From the NCBI GenBank assembly GCA_030063045.1, contig JAQSEB010000032.1, forward strand, positions 1,240,001-1,304,000: a stretch of 64,000 bases of DNA, in the 5' to 3' direction. The notes below the pieces were generated by a model. It made no database searches. It was not told the DNA's origin and saw only the letters and a list, made by a program, of their open reading frames with translations. The stretch is from Pratylenchus scribneri. Taxonomy: Eukaryota; Nematoda; Chromadorea; Rhabditida; Pratylenchidae. The position numbers were made by a program, and so were the translations under genes. This document shows, piece after piece, positions 33,932-47,200 of this stretch (position 1 is the first letter of the stretch; each line of letters opens with the position of its first letter).

Positions 33932-36506
33932 TTAATTGCAATTGTTTGGATTCACTTCCATTGGCTGCTGCTGTTTAATCACGGCATGAGCAATGTCGGG
34001 GACATCAGTCAGAAAGGGGATTTTCAACTTTTGGGCCATCCATGCCTGAATTTTTGTGGCAAAATTAATTGGTGAATTCTAAAATTCAAAATGTTTACCA
34101 TTTCCAATTCATCATTGACTGTCCATGCACAAATTTCAAGGCCTCTGGCTCTCATAAATTTTACATAATTTCTGTTAAAATGAAATATGTAAATAATAAG
34201 GTTAATATTTCATACTCAGAAATTTCGCCCCGTTCCGTCAAAACCATGTCGACTCCGAGGAATTGTGGCACCCAAAGTTTAATCTAATATTTAAATGTTT
34301 TTTATTCGACTTCTTGATTTTAATTATTAATTACACTCCACATCCACAGCACGTCGAGAATCATTGCAATACCATGCCAAATTGGAGAATTAAAACGCGC
34401 AATTTTCCATTCCAAATCCTGGTAGCTGATGAACCTTTAAAAAATATTCGAATGGTGGAAAAAGAGAAATGTAAAGTGGGAAAAAACAACCATCGACGCC
34501 AAGTTATGCCTTAAAGGGATATTAATAAAAAAGGAATTTTTAATTCAAATTGTTTTTACCCGTAAGAATATTCTTGTTTTGCCGTTTGATACGATAAATT
34601 ACAGAAGGAAAGAAGGAGCAAATGATGGCAGAATCGAACAGGTCAAATGCCTCAAAGCAATGTTCCAATTGATCAATCAGCTGCGGAAATTGAAATGGAT
34701 GAATTATGATAGGAATATGAGTCATTCCAAATTTTCAATACCGTAATCTCACAAGAGAAAAAAAATTAATAGTGCTTAATCCAATTAATTTATTTTAGAA
34801 GCTTTAATCTAAATTAATTCCGTTTGTTTGTATTTCACTTAAATTCCGCCTGTTTGTGTTTTCGCTTAGAATAATTCCGCCTGTTTTGTGTTTTCGGTTA
34901 GAATAATTCCGCCTGTTTTGTGTTTTCGGTTAGAATAATTCCGCCTGTTTTGTGTTTCACTTAGAATAATTCCGCCTGTTTTGTATTTTCGCTTAGAATA
35001 ATTCCGCCTGTTTTGTGTTATCGCTTAGAATAATTCCGCCTGTTTGTGTTTTCGCTTAGAATAATTCCGCCTGTTTTGTGTTATCGCTTAGAATAATTCC
35101 GCCTGTTTGTGTTTTCGCTTAGAATAATTCCGCCTGTTTGTGTTTTCGCTTAGAATAATTCCGCCTGTTTTGTATTTTCGCTTAGAATAATTCCGCCTGT
35201 TTTGTGTTATCGCTTAGAATAATTCCGCCTGTTTGTGTTTTCGCTTAGAAGAATTCCGCCTGTTTGTGTTTTCGCTTAGAATAATTCCGCCTGTTTGTGT
35301 TTTCGCTTAGAATAATTCCGCCTGTTTGTGTTTTCGCTTAGAATAATTCCGCCTGTTTGTGTTTTCGCTTAGAATAATTCCGCCTGTTTTGTGTTTTCGC
35401 TTACATTAGAATAATTCCGCCTGTTTATGTTTTCAACTTAGAATAATTCCGCCTGTTTTTTTTTTTCGCTTAGAATAATTCCGCCTGTTTGTGTTTTCGC
35501 TTAGAATAATTCCGCCTGTTTGTGTTTTCGCTTAGAATAATTCCGCCTGTTTGTGTTTTCGCTTAGAATAATTCCGCCTGTTTTGTGTTTTACTTAGAAT
35601 AATTCCGCCTGTTTTGTGTTTTACTTAGAATATTTCCGCCTTTTTTGTGTTTTTTCTTAGAATAATTCCGCCTGTTTTGTGTTTCATCTAGCTATTCCCA
35701 CTTTTTTTAATATAATTCAGCCTCCTCCGGTTATTGGTATTTTTTGGGTGAATTCATAATGGATATAAAAAATACCTCCTTGTCGGTGTCCTTCACATCT
35801 GTCGGTGTCCTTCACATCGAAGATCATTTTCATGCCACGTGCTTTGGCCCATTTCACGATTTGTTCAAGTGTGGCCAATGGGACAATAGTAGGGTAGCGA
35901 GCCTCATTCATCGCCATGCCACCATTGCCTTGATCATTGCCAACAATAGTAGGCCTTCAGAAGTTAGGGAAGGGCCTAATTGGCCCAAATGCCAAAAATT
36001 AATCATTGGCTTGCAATTTGCGTTTGTGCTGGAATTTGGCCCCACAATTGCATGTGGCCAACTCCGTCCACAAATGTTCCCTCAATGGGCCACACATATT
36101 CGTGGTACGGTCCAATGAATCATCGTGCATCAAAACGGGCACTTTGTCTTTGGTGAGACCAATGTCGAACTCGATCAGGTCCACTCCTTCATTTTCGGCC
36201 TTAAATGCATTGAATGGAATTCATTTATTAATTTTACCTGTTCAAAGGAAGGCATCGTATTTTCGGGGGCATTCATTGGACTCCCCCGATGGCCTCCCAG
36301 CCGAAATCCGCAAAAGAAATTTGAGACCTGAATGGTATGCAATTTGTTTCCCAAAAAATTCCGTATACATTTTTTGGCCTAGCCGGTCCATTTCGGAAGA
36401 AGAGGAACATGCCGGCCAAAATGGAAAGCACCCAAAATGGCCATTGCAAGAAAAGAGTGCCTAGAAGGAATGGGGCCAATGCTGGAATGAGGGGTAATTC
36501 CTGCAT
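33932..36506 (-). CDS. GDE1/MIR16-type glycerophosphodiester phosphodiesterase, frameshifted
   Basis: Membrane-anchored GDPD enzyme hydrolysing lyso-NAPE/lysophospholipid or glycerophosphodiester substrates. Start at 36506; N-terminal membrane helix LAPFLLGTLFLQWPFWVLSI. Catalytic motif LGGHRGSPMNAPENTMPSFE, then LIEFDIGLTKDKVPVLMHDD (metal-binding Glu/Asp and second His), MKMIFDVKDTD, AIICSFFPSVIYRIK, ICAWTVNDELEM and LKIPFLTDVPD. Ten exons join into about 355 codons, close to human GDE1 length, only if one copy of a 19-bp tandem duplication at 35781-35818 is ignored; as written it shifts the frame before exon 5 (34560-34680). One exon is only 19 nt (34491-34509). The intron 35955-36014 would need a GC donor. 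May be a damaged allele, a new pseudogene or an assembly error. Confidence 0.88.
34815..35695. repeat. Satellite S1 array inside a GDE1 intron
   Basis: About 27 units of the 31-33 bp S1 repeat, with TTATCGC, TTTTCGGTT and TTTTACTT linker variants, decaying at both ends. It fills most of the GDE1 intron 34681-35775, in the same orientation as the other S1 arrays. Confidence 0.96.
35781..35818. repeat. 19-bp tandem duplication in GDE1 exon 4
   Basis: TGTCGGTGTCCTTCACATC occurs twice back to back (35781-35799 and 35800-35818) within the exon encoding FDVKDTD. Because 19 is not a multiple of three, it breaks the reading frame that all other exons support. Confidence 0.95.
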
Positions 36507-37520
36507 CCAGCAAATAATCCTTCTTGCAAAGGGAATAATTGGAGGAAAAGATTCTGGAAATTGGCTGAAAAAATTGTGGAATTTAAGTTTTTAGGAAAAT
36601 TAGAAGAGTAGAAGCCGGTTTTTATGGGTGGAAAATGAACCGAAATGACGGGAATTGGGGACGTTTTTTGAGAAGAGCAGAAATTGAAGGTCAACAAAAA
36701 ATGGAGAGTTGGAGAAAATTGGAGGAATAAATTGGGGGAGGAAAGGGTTGCTAAGGGATGGAAATTGGAAAGAAGCAAATGTTGGGGGAAGCCGACAAAA
36801 GGACCTTCACAAATGGGACGGACGATGAAGTTCCTTCCTCATTCTCATCAAAGGGAAAATGGGAAGAAAAGGGCCAGAAGTCTCCCTGGGCCAAAAGTCT
36901 TCCTATAGGCCACTCTCGACCCGTTGGCTTTATCTTTTTGTTGGCGAGAAGAGAGGCGGCGAGAATGGTAAAGGGAATCGATGGATGTGGAGTGGATGGA
37001 AAAAAAACAGAAAAATGAGCAGCTGGCAGCAGAAGGACTGGCCTCAAAATGTTATTATTTGCCAACAACGAAAGGTGAAAATATGAGACGTTCAAAGTAC
37101 ATCGATGGACAGAGGCGAAAATCGAGACCAAAAATGAATGAATGAATGAATGCTTGGGAATGGGTGGACCATCGATTTGGGATGATTTTCGGCGGAGAGC
37201 AGGATCTTTGATTGAGTCATCCTCCATCGCCGCCGAATATCGCCGATTGGAGAGTAATTTTGTGGTGGGGAGGGAAATTGGGGCCGATGGGCGAAGGAAA
37301 AATGGACGGCAAAATTGTCAACGAAAAATTTGGTGCCAACAAAGAAAATGTTGGTCAATTCACTGAATTCCCATTCCTACCAATATTAGTGCCGCCTTTC
37401 TTATCAATTATTATCCCATTTTGATTAGGATAATCATCAATATTAATTATAAGTAGAAGTAATGAAGATAGGAGGGACAAAAATTGGGAGTGGCATTACG
37501 GTAGTGAACAATTGTGTCCT
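36507..37520. other. Purine-rich intergenic block with a possible exon
   Basis: The plus strand is strikingly G+A-rich from about 36540 to 37340. Overlapping open frames on both strands look compositional. One plus-strand piece (about 37166-37252, GPSIWDDFRRRAGSLIESSS) is followed by GTAATT, resembling a donor, and could be a lone exon of an unknown gene; no partner was found. Also the upstream region of GDE1. Confidence 0.35.
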
Positions 37521-37524
37521 TAGG

Positions 37525-37812
37525 ATATCTTTTGGCTAAAGCTCAGTGAGGCGATATCCAATTTGAGAAGGCGATATGTCATTCGAAAGCTTTTAAATTC
37601 CGCTAAAAAGTGGCCATAAAATTGTTATGATATTCACATTTCTAAAATAATTATATGTCTTTGAGTTATTTTTCATAGGAAAAGCTGTTTATTTTACAAA
37701 TTATTTAAATTTCTAAAAATTAATTAAGCCACTTTTTAGAGGACCTTTAGGGCTTTCGAATGGTATATCGCCTTCCCAAATTGGTTACTTCCTCGCTAAA
37801 CTATGTTCAATT
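37525..37812. mobile_element. Foldback/MITE family A, copy 5
   Basis: Left arm near 37530-37615 (GGCGATATGTCATTCGAAAG) and right arm near 37728-37812 (TTTAGAGGACC, GGTATATCGCCTTCCC). Intergenic, just beyond the kri-1 3' end. Confidence 0.88.
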
Positions 37813-38219
37813 AATGGTACTCAATCGTGCTGTTGGCGTTCATTTTATATGTAAGGAGCATAAAAAGCATTTCAAGAATACGGAAAAAATTAGCAAAAAA
37901 TTATTCCGTGGCCATAAACCCTACATTCCACTTCTTTTGGGAAGTGGAATTGTCCCATTTCCTGCAGAAAATTAATATTTTCCATTTTGATAAAAATTCC
38001 TAGGGAATAGATAAATTTTTATTTGCTCTCTTTGATTGGATAATAAAATAATTTGGGCACAAAAATGACAGAAAAAGAATGGTGGAAAATGGGAAAATAA
38101 AATTTTGTGAGACCGAAGAATGGAAATGTGGATTGTTTTTCAATTCAACAATAATTTGGAGTATAAAATATTCATTTTGGAGTGTGCTTTGTTTTGGTTT
38201 TAATATTTGTGCTTTGCAT

Positions 38220-41200
38220 TTAGACGGCCGTCGTCATTACACCATTTTTGGCCGACTGCACTTTGAGTTTGAGTTGTTTGAGCAAATTGTTTATTAGTTG
38301 AGCCTGAAATTGACGGGAAAATTCAATATTGTTGATTTATTTTGATGGAAATAAATATGGCTAGACAAAAATGTGTGAAAAAGGAACTAAACAATGATTA
38401 AAAGGGACAACGTGGTGTTTTTGTTTTCAAAATATTTTGTGTTTTTTTTTCTAAATATTTTTATTTTTTTTTCAATATTTTGTGTTTTTTTTTTTGAAAC
38501 ATTTTATCCAGGGGAGCATCTCTTCTCTTGACATTCCTTTTGATTATTGCATAGCTCCAAGGTAAATCTATTTAAGAAGGAAATAAATGTACGGTACGAA
38601 TGGAAAGTTCTAAATAGCTTCTAAAATGTGACTTTAAAATTGCTATGAAATATGAAATTCATTTTTAATTTATAATTATTTTCTATGATTATAAAAATTC
38701 CAGCAATTTTTAGAAAAATCGTCTAATTTTTTCATATTAATTTATATTTTAGAAAATTTGATAGCCACATTTTAGAGGATTGTCAAGGTTTTTGAATGGA
38801 ATATCGCCTTCCTGAATTGGTTTCTTCCCTATCGAATTATGGTCAAATGAATGGCCCAGATAATGAATAAACCCGTTTTTTGGGCTTGACAATTTTGAGG
38901 AATTTTTGTCCAGGCTAGGTAAAATTCACTGATCTTGAAAGTGGAAATGAAATGCCCTGGCCAAAACATATCAATTCATCAATTTGAATGGGGCCTTTTG
39001 TGCCGTAATTGCTGCTTTCATCCCATTTCACCCATCTACCCTTGGCTTTTCCTCCTCAAACCAGTCAATTTTACGGCAGATTGCCTTCTCCCCCCCCCAC
39101 CCTCCAAACATATTCAATGGCCAGCAGCTGCCCCCTCCATTCATTCATTCATTGCGCACCCATTCTGAACTCCCCTCTTAAAACGACACTCCACCTGTGT
39201 GTTGGCACAATTTACCCACACAATAAACAGATCCTTCCCATTCCCATCCTATTCATTTCCATTTTTGGCTTTTTAAACCCAAAATAAAATTCATAAGAAG
39301 AGCCATTTTGATAATTTTGTGCCACAATCCCGGTGGATTTTTGGCCATAACTCAACGAGACGATTACCAATTTAGGAAGGCAATATACTATTTTAAAGCT
39401 CTGAAATTTCTCTAAAAAGTGGCTATAATTTTTTTATAAATTTATCTTCTTAATAAATTATATGTTTTTGAATTAAATAAACTCGAATTTCTTAAGGAAA
39501 GGTTGTTTATTTCTTAAAATATCTAAATTTCAAAGAATAAATTAAGCCACCTTTTAAAGGACTTTCAAGGTTTTAGAATGGCATATCGCCTTCCCAAATT
39601 TGTTACTTCCCTATTGAGATATGGCAAAATTTCTATCCGCACAATTCCCGCTGATAGTGAATGCCAATGGTTGATGAATGGCAATCGGTCAATCCCCCAC
39701 AGTTCAGTTTGGTTACTTTGTCTATTTTCTTTTAACTTTCCAATGCGCATTTTCCGCCTCCCCAATTCGGGGAAGCGCAATCCGATACCCTCCATCACTT
39801 TTTTGGCCCATTTTTTGGCCTATCCATTTCGCACACCCACAATTTCCCCCTATATATTCAATTTCCCCCAAACATTAGATGAAAAAACGGAAGTTATGCC
39901 TCCATCCCAAATTACTCAATTTATCCTCAAATTTTAACCCATCCATTCATCCATATATTTCCATTTTCCATGTGCCTCGAATCCGTCAATTCCCCCTTCC
40001 CAAATCGCTAAATTCCCTCTCATCAACCACTTTTATAACTCATCCCAAATTCCCCCTCAACTTTTCTGTCCGTTCCGGCTGTCATCCCTTGTAGCTAGTG
40101 GCGCCTCCGGGGGCTCCATTTCCCTCCCCTTTTACTCACTTTCCACCATTTTTAGGCCCCCACCCCCAACATCCCCACAAGTGCATTAGGCTAATTAATC
40201 TGCCACCACCCCTCTATCCCCTTCCAATCCAAATCCATTCCCCTCCATTCACCAATCCCTTTGAATGAATGGAATATATCCTCCCCTTCCATCCAAACCT
40301 GTGGTGTTGTTATTGTGGCCACAAAATCCTTCTTCCGATTTTGCACCTCCATAAAATGAGTATTTGGCGTGAATTTCACAGCCAATTTGTCCATTTCAAT
40401 TGCCGCAATTTGCCGATGTGTACTCGCATTCAGCATGCAAATTCCCCAATCATTTAAGCCAATGTGAACTTCCAAATTTCCGCGCAAAGGCTGAAAATGT
40501 GGATACAAAATCGAAGAAATTGTCCCCTCAAATAAATGGCAACATTTTCAAATGGGTCTTTGGCCTCTACTTTCTTGTTTTATTTTAGGCCACCAATTTT
40601 CCCAGGCCACATTTCAAAATGATTGGGGGATTTTGTAGCCTAGCCTCAAGGCAAAAACACTTCAGAAGCCCACAAAATTTCCACGCTTTTTGAGGGAAAA
40701 TCCATTTTGCCCTTGAATGACCCTTAGGGGTGGAATCGACACCCTTTTCCCCTGCGGGCATTTTCCCTTTCACATTCAAAATATATTGGCCAATTCCCCC
40801 TTCCAATCCATGGGAATTCCCTCAAGCATTTAGAGCACAATGCGGATGGGGAGTGGAAATTTTTGAAGCTTTCTAATTTAAATATGATTGAATTGTTTTG
40901 AATAATTTAATTATAATTTGGATTGATGAGCAGAAAATTCTCTATCAAATTGGTAGAATTCATTTTTTAAAAAATTTATTAAGAAAAGTTAATCAAATTT
41001 ATTCAAAAAATGTCTAAAAGGCGAACTTATTTCATTCATTATAAATTAATATCATAATTTATAGAGAATTTTTTACTCTAATTAAATATAATTAAATTAT
41101 TCAAAATAGTTTAGTCAATTTTGTTTTATGACTTCAATCATTCTCCAACAGTTTAGTCTGTCATTTGAAGAATCCTTGATCCATTCTTTTAACAATAGCT

Positions 41201-44200
41201 CAACGAGGCGAAAACAATTCTATAAGGTAATACGTAATATATAAAATTAGAAAACCAAGTCCTCTTAATAAAACATTTTTCTAAATTTTATTATATCTGA
41301 TTTAAAAAATTATATGCTTTGAGTTAATAATGAAATTTTTTAAAAAAAATATTCAAAATTTTCAAAAATTGATAAAAATTTCAAAAATCATTATAAATTT
41401 TGAAAAATTATTAAAAATTTTTAAAAATTAGTACAAATTTTAAAAAAATATTAAAATTTTAAAAAAATATTAAAAATATTTCAAAAAATATTAAAAATTT
41501 TCAAAAATCATTACAAATTTTGAAAAATTATTAAAAATTTCAAAAATATTACAAATTTTCAAAAATCATTACAAATTTTCAAAAATTATTTCAAATTATG
41601 GAAAAATATTATAAATTTTCAAAAAATTATTAAAAATTTTTAAAAATTAGTACAAATTTTAAAAAATATTAAAAATTTTTAAAAAATATTAAAAATTTTC
41701 AAAAATTATTACAAATTTAAAAAAACATTATAAATTTTGAAAAATTATTGAAAATTTGTAAAAATTAATATAAATTTTTAAAAAATATTAAAAATTTTCA
41801 AAAATCATTACAAATTTTGAAAAATTATTAAAAATTTTCAAAAAATATTACAAATTTTCAAAAATCATTACAAATTTTGAAAAATTATTAAAAATTTTCA
41901 AAAATTATTACAAATTTAAAAAAAACATTATAAATTTTGAAAAATTATTGAAAATTTGTAAAAATTAATATAAATTTTTAAAAAATATTAAAAATTTTCA
42001 AAAATCATTACAAATTTTGAAAAATTATTAAAAATTTTCAAAAATCATTAAAACTTTTCAAAAATTATTTCAAATTATGGAAAAATATTATAAATTTTCA
42101 AAAAATTATTATAAATTTTGAAAAATTATTACAAATTTTCAAAAATTATTTAAGCCACTTTTTAGAGGACCTTTATAGCTTACGAATGGCATATCGCCTA
42201 TCAAAATTGGTGATTGCCTCGTTGAGCTATGACCAAAAGAATTCACTAATCCTCCTTTGCCTTATAAGCCATGGGCTATGATATCCCCTCTCTCCCCATT
42301 TTCTTACCTTTGCCATTAGCATGAATGCGCGGAAGAATGTGCATCCATAAACATTCAAAGACCAACAAATTGTGAGGAAACGAAGTTGGAGTTGAACCAA
42401 ATTGAGGCCAACCAATTGTCGATGGGCTTGACGAATTTTGGAGACAATTGAGGCAAATGAACGTAAATCGGTGGTGGGCGATGGAATCAAATGGGCAGGC
42501 AAAATGCGGGAAAGGAATTGGGCACTGAAAGAAAGTTGAAAAAAATTAGAAAAATTTAGCCTAATGAATAAATTCTGCCCAAAAAATTAAAATAGATTAT
42601 CAAATTTTTAAGTGGTTATTTTTTGCATAAATTTATCATTCCTCAACCAATTTAAATAAAATTAATTAAATTTGATAGTTAACAGTCTGCTTTTTAATTT
42701 AATAACAAAATCATCAAAATTGGTTCACGCATTGATGAATTATTATAAACGGCGGTAATTTTGAGGCAAATCTTGTTTTTTCAACTTTCCCCGGATATGG
42801 AAATCATCATCCTCGATGCCCCATCAACCAATAAATTCCAACCAATTAAATAAATGAATTCATCTGCTTTTTCCCTCCTCCAAATGTGCCCCCCCCCCCT
42901 CCATTTTTGCATGCCCACAAATGTTTTGACCCCAATTTCGCCCACCCCCCCCCCCCCCCCCTCCCATCCAACAACAATGTTTTTGTCTTTGCGCGCCTAC
43001 GCCCCACAAATGCCAGCCAATTCCCTCCTTCCCTCAAGCATCAAAGATTTATTTATTCTTCCACATTTCGCGCGAGCCTTGTCCTTGGGAATGAATTCTA
43101 TCCCTTCCAATAAATTTGTTTGCCTCATAGCCAATTCCCTGGTTACACCAATTTGGCATGGTTTTTCCATAGCAAAAAATGTGTTGTGTTCAGCTGCTGT
43201 CAATTCCAAGGACTTCTCCCATTTCCTCTCTTTCTTTTGTGCCCATCTTTTCCTTGAAGCCTACAATTATGCCTCTGGTGAGCTTAAACCAACCTTTTTT
43301 ACTTGTTCAACAAAATTCACACAAAAAAAAGGTCAAAAATTGGCCTATTTTATGGTCACAAAAGAAGGCTCTTTTTCTTTCATATAAATATAAATCCAAT
43401 CAAAATGAAGAAAGGGAAGAGTTTATGCCTCTTTTTGAATTGGCCCATTGTTGTTTTGGCCCAACCAATCTCCGGCCTTCCCCTCCTTTTGCCATTTTCC
43501 CGCATTCATTCATTTCCTCCCTCTTCACACAAAATGTGTATTTGAATCTTCCATCACAGGGCAAATCTCCCACCCAATTCACAATTTCCTCACATTTTTC
43601 TATATTTCCATTGGACCACTTTCTGTAGACATATTTTATGCTAACGCTGCTGCTGGCCTAATTAGCTTCCTCCCTTTGGAGGGGAATCGAAATGGATTTC
43701 AGCCTTTTCGAGAGCAATTTTTTCTAATTTTATTTTCCACGTTTTTCCTTTTGCAAAAATCCTGCAATTTATTGGAGTTCATTAAAATTTAACAAAACTT
43801 TAGAGGTCAATTTAATCGGTCTGCGGAGGGCGTCAAAGCGAAGATAAAGATAATTGGCCATTTTTAAAAAAGGGGAGGATTAAAGTGAAAAAGGTCAAAG
43901 AAAAATTCGCGCCACTTTTGTCCTTTGTCCAATGCCACAAATATTTCCCCCTTTTTTACACATTCCTTGGCCATTTTAGCCATCGCCCATCATTTTTGGT
44001 CATTTTTTGGGCGTAATTTTCCTCCCCTTCCCAATTTCCCAATTAGTTTCCAATGTCCACTAAAATGTTGTTTTATTGCCCAACGTCAAGAGGCCATTTG
44101 GCCATTTGAGAAGGCACAACATTTTTGTGGATGGAAAGGGGGGCGTTGAGAGGACATCCAGGAAATTCCAATTAGGGGGCCATGGCACAGGCAACATAAA

Positions 44201-47200
44201 AATGTGGCCCCGGCGGTGCAAAATGAGCCATTTTTGGTTTGGATGGGGCCATGGAGGAGGGGAATCGATGGAATGAAAATGGATGGCCCGGACAAATTCC
44301 ATCCCCTTTCCCCTCGCACCATTTTTGGGCCATTCACGCGATGAACATGGCCCCATCATCCCCCCAAAAAGCCCATTTCCCGCCGTTTACGAAGCAATTT
44401 TGTGCCCCTCCAATTCTCGCCGTGTTTCCTTTCCATCTCCACAAAATCCCCTGCCGTTTTTCTTGTCTTCCTCCATACTTTGCTGTTTATTCCCCTTTAT
44501 AACACCATTTTTGGCAATTCCTCCAAAAAAGGACCCCTCCTTCACATTCCCAGCAGAAAAATTGGCCTAATCTTCCGCTCATCGACATAGGGGAATGCCA
44601 GAGGGGCGGACATATTTCCAATAATCCACCTCCTCAAAACCATATATTACAAAAAAAATAATAGGCGAAAACATATTTAAAAAAACAAAGCTAAAATTAA
44701 ATTGACAATATTCGAAAGAATATTTCATTACCTGGGCCATTCTTTTGGCTATAGCTAAACGAGGAAGCAATCAATCTGTGAAGGCAATATGCCATTTGAA
44801 AGCTCTAAAAGTCCTCTAAAAAGTGGCTAAATAATATTGTGAAAAAATAAAATAATTTTAAATTAAGTGGCTTTTCCTCCAAAAATTTGGATCTATTAAA
44901 ACTTAAAAGCATATAACTTTTTTAAATTGGAAATTTCTTACGATTAAAAATGGCTACTTTATAGAAGGCATTTTAGGCTTTAAAAAGATATATTGCCTTC
45001 CAAAATTGGTTATTTTCTCGCCGAGATATTAGCCAAAAAAAACATTAAAAATGCATCGGCGATACTCAAATAATAATGCCCTTTTAAAAATTAGCCTAAA
45101 GCTAAAATCAAAGTCTACCATATTCAAAAATAATATTGGCCATTTTCCTCTCATTTTTTGTTTACGCTTTTGAATCCGAATTTTTTAAAATCCCATCAAA
45201 ATATCCCTCCCAATTCTATCCTCATAAATCCAAATTCACCCTTCTCCAAATCCGTTGCCCAATTTTTCCCTTTTTCTTATCTTCATTCCCCTCCTATTTT
45301 TTCTTTGTCCTATCCGGCCATTGGGCCTTCGCCTTGTTCCGTTGGCCGGGGTTTTCTTTCTATTGGGTTCCGTCCAAAAAATTAATTAATTGCCCTTCCC
45401 TTTTCCTTCCTTCATCCTTTGTTTCCTAGGGCCTTTTTCCGGCATTGTCGGCCGACCGTGACCTGCCCTCCCTCCGGTGCCCATCCCCGCTCTTCATTGG
45501 CCTCCTTTTCCTCTCCCAAATGTGTGCCCAACGAAAGGATTGGATTGGGGGATGCCCTCGCTTGGGGGGAATAATGTAAATTCCGCCTCCCTTTCCTTTA
45601 TTAGGGTGCCCCCGAGAATGGCAACTTTCTTCCCATGCTTTCCCCCACCTATTCAAAGTGCCATCGTCGCCGCGCCAATTCCTTCCCACAATTCACCCTT
45701 ACACCTCAATTCATTTTGGCCTTGTCCTTTTGGTGGAGAACAAACAAACAAATCCAAACTGAATCCAACAGCCAAACACTTTTCTTCCATGCTTCAATTC
45801 ATTTCCCCCTTCCTTCAATGCCAATGCACCCACAACAATTTCCTCCCCCCCCCCTCTTTCGGATGGCAATATTGCCAATTGAAGGGCCAATTGTGGTCAC
45901 GCACTTCCCAATAAATCCTTCTGCCCTCCCTTCCATTTTCCCTGTCCAAAGAAAGCGGATCTGCTTTAAGAGGCCAATGGAAAAGGCCAATTCAAGAAAA
46001 TGGAAAGGGGAAATGCAAATCCATTCATTTTATTTATTTGAGAATGTTCAAAATTGGAATGGCACAAAATTAAATCCACTGGCAGTGTTCCCTCTCCCTT
46101 CTCTCAAGAATATTTTTAAATTATTTTCATTCCAAACAGTTGAGATCTTCTGTTAAGTTTGCCATTCTTTTGACTTACTATATTTCGGTGAGGCAATGAC
46201 CAATCAGAGAAGGCGATATATCATTTTAAAGTAAAAATTATACTCAACAATTTAGCCATTTTAATTTTTATAAAATTCAAGCTTTAAAAAGTTAAATGGT
46301 TTTGCGTGTAACAAACCCTAATTTAAAGGAAAAGCTTTTTTTTCTAGAAAATGGTTTTAGTTTCCAAAAAATTAATTACGCCACTTTTTAGAGGACATTT
46401 AGTGCTTTCAAAAGATATATTGCCTACTAAAATTAGTTGACCCCTTATTAAGTTATGGCCAAAAGAACAACGTAAACTCTGGTTTTATCTTCCAAATTTA
46501 TCAAAAAAAATAATCCCTTGGCCAAAATTCCCTTTTCCAGTAGCCAAAACCAAACCCATACTCATATTTGCCCCGTTGCACTTTTGCCCCCTTCTCCCAA
46601 AAGTCCAATGAATGAATTTCGAATGAATAATTCAAAGGGGCCTGGGAATTTTGCCTGCCTTCATCCATTTTGTTGGGCCCGATGCCTTTTTGGGCGCGCA
46701 GTTTTGCCCTAGGGGGCCAACTGAAATAATCCACACAAAAAAATGGCCAAAGGGCAAATTTGAAAGATGATTTTAGAGGTGTAAAGATGGGAAATTTGGG
46801 AAATTAGAAAAGGAACGTTGGCGGAAATCCCCGGAGGGGGCGGACTTTATTCGGAGCAAATTTCCTCAATTTCCGATATTCAAAAAAGGGGAAATAAAAG
46901 GGCAAAGAAGACAGGCATTCCCACCCATTTCCTGCCCATTTTTCCAGAGCCAAATCCTACAAAAAATTCCCAAAAATCCAAAAAATTTAAACCCATTTTC
47001 CGATTAATTCTTTAATAAAATTGTCCAATAAAATGTAACAATGGGATTGAAAAAATTGGCCATAGCTCAACAAGGAAGCATCCAATTAAGGAAGGCGATA
47101 TACCATTCGAAAGCGCTTAAATGTCTATAAAAAGTAGCCCTTTATTTGTTAAAATTTGAGGCACTTTTTGAAGAGTGGCTTTTCCTTAAAAATTCGAGCT

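Noticed and set aside
34079..34098. A 20-nt intron near the GDE1 C-terminus
   Set aside because: A later acceptor (before the codon at 34045) gives a normal intron of about 50 nt and the exact family spacing between WTVN and the final LTD motif.
42997..43265. Minus-strand frame (LTAAEHNTFFAMEKPCQIG and onward) as a missing kri-1 exon
   Set aside because: It does not match the FERM F2 region and has no suitable splice phase; the real F2 exon was found at 48096-48253 with correct phase on both sides.
44050..45920. Multiple 60-170 codon frames on both strands in kri-1 intron 8
   Set aside because: They arise from C/T-rich skew that lacks stop codons; no domain, splice structure or codon pattern supports them.
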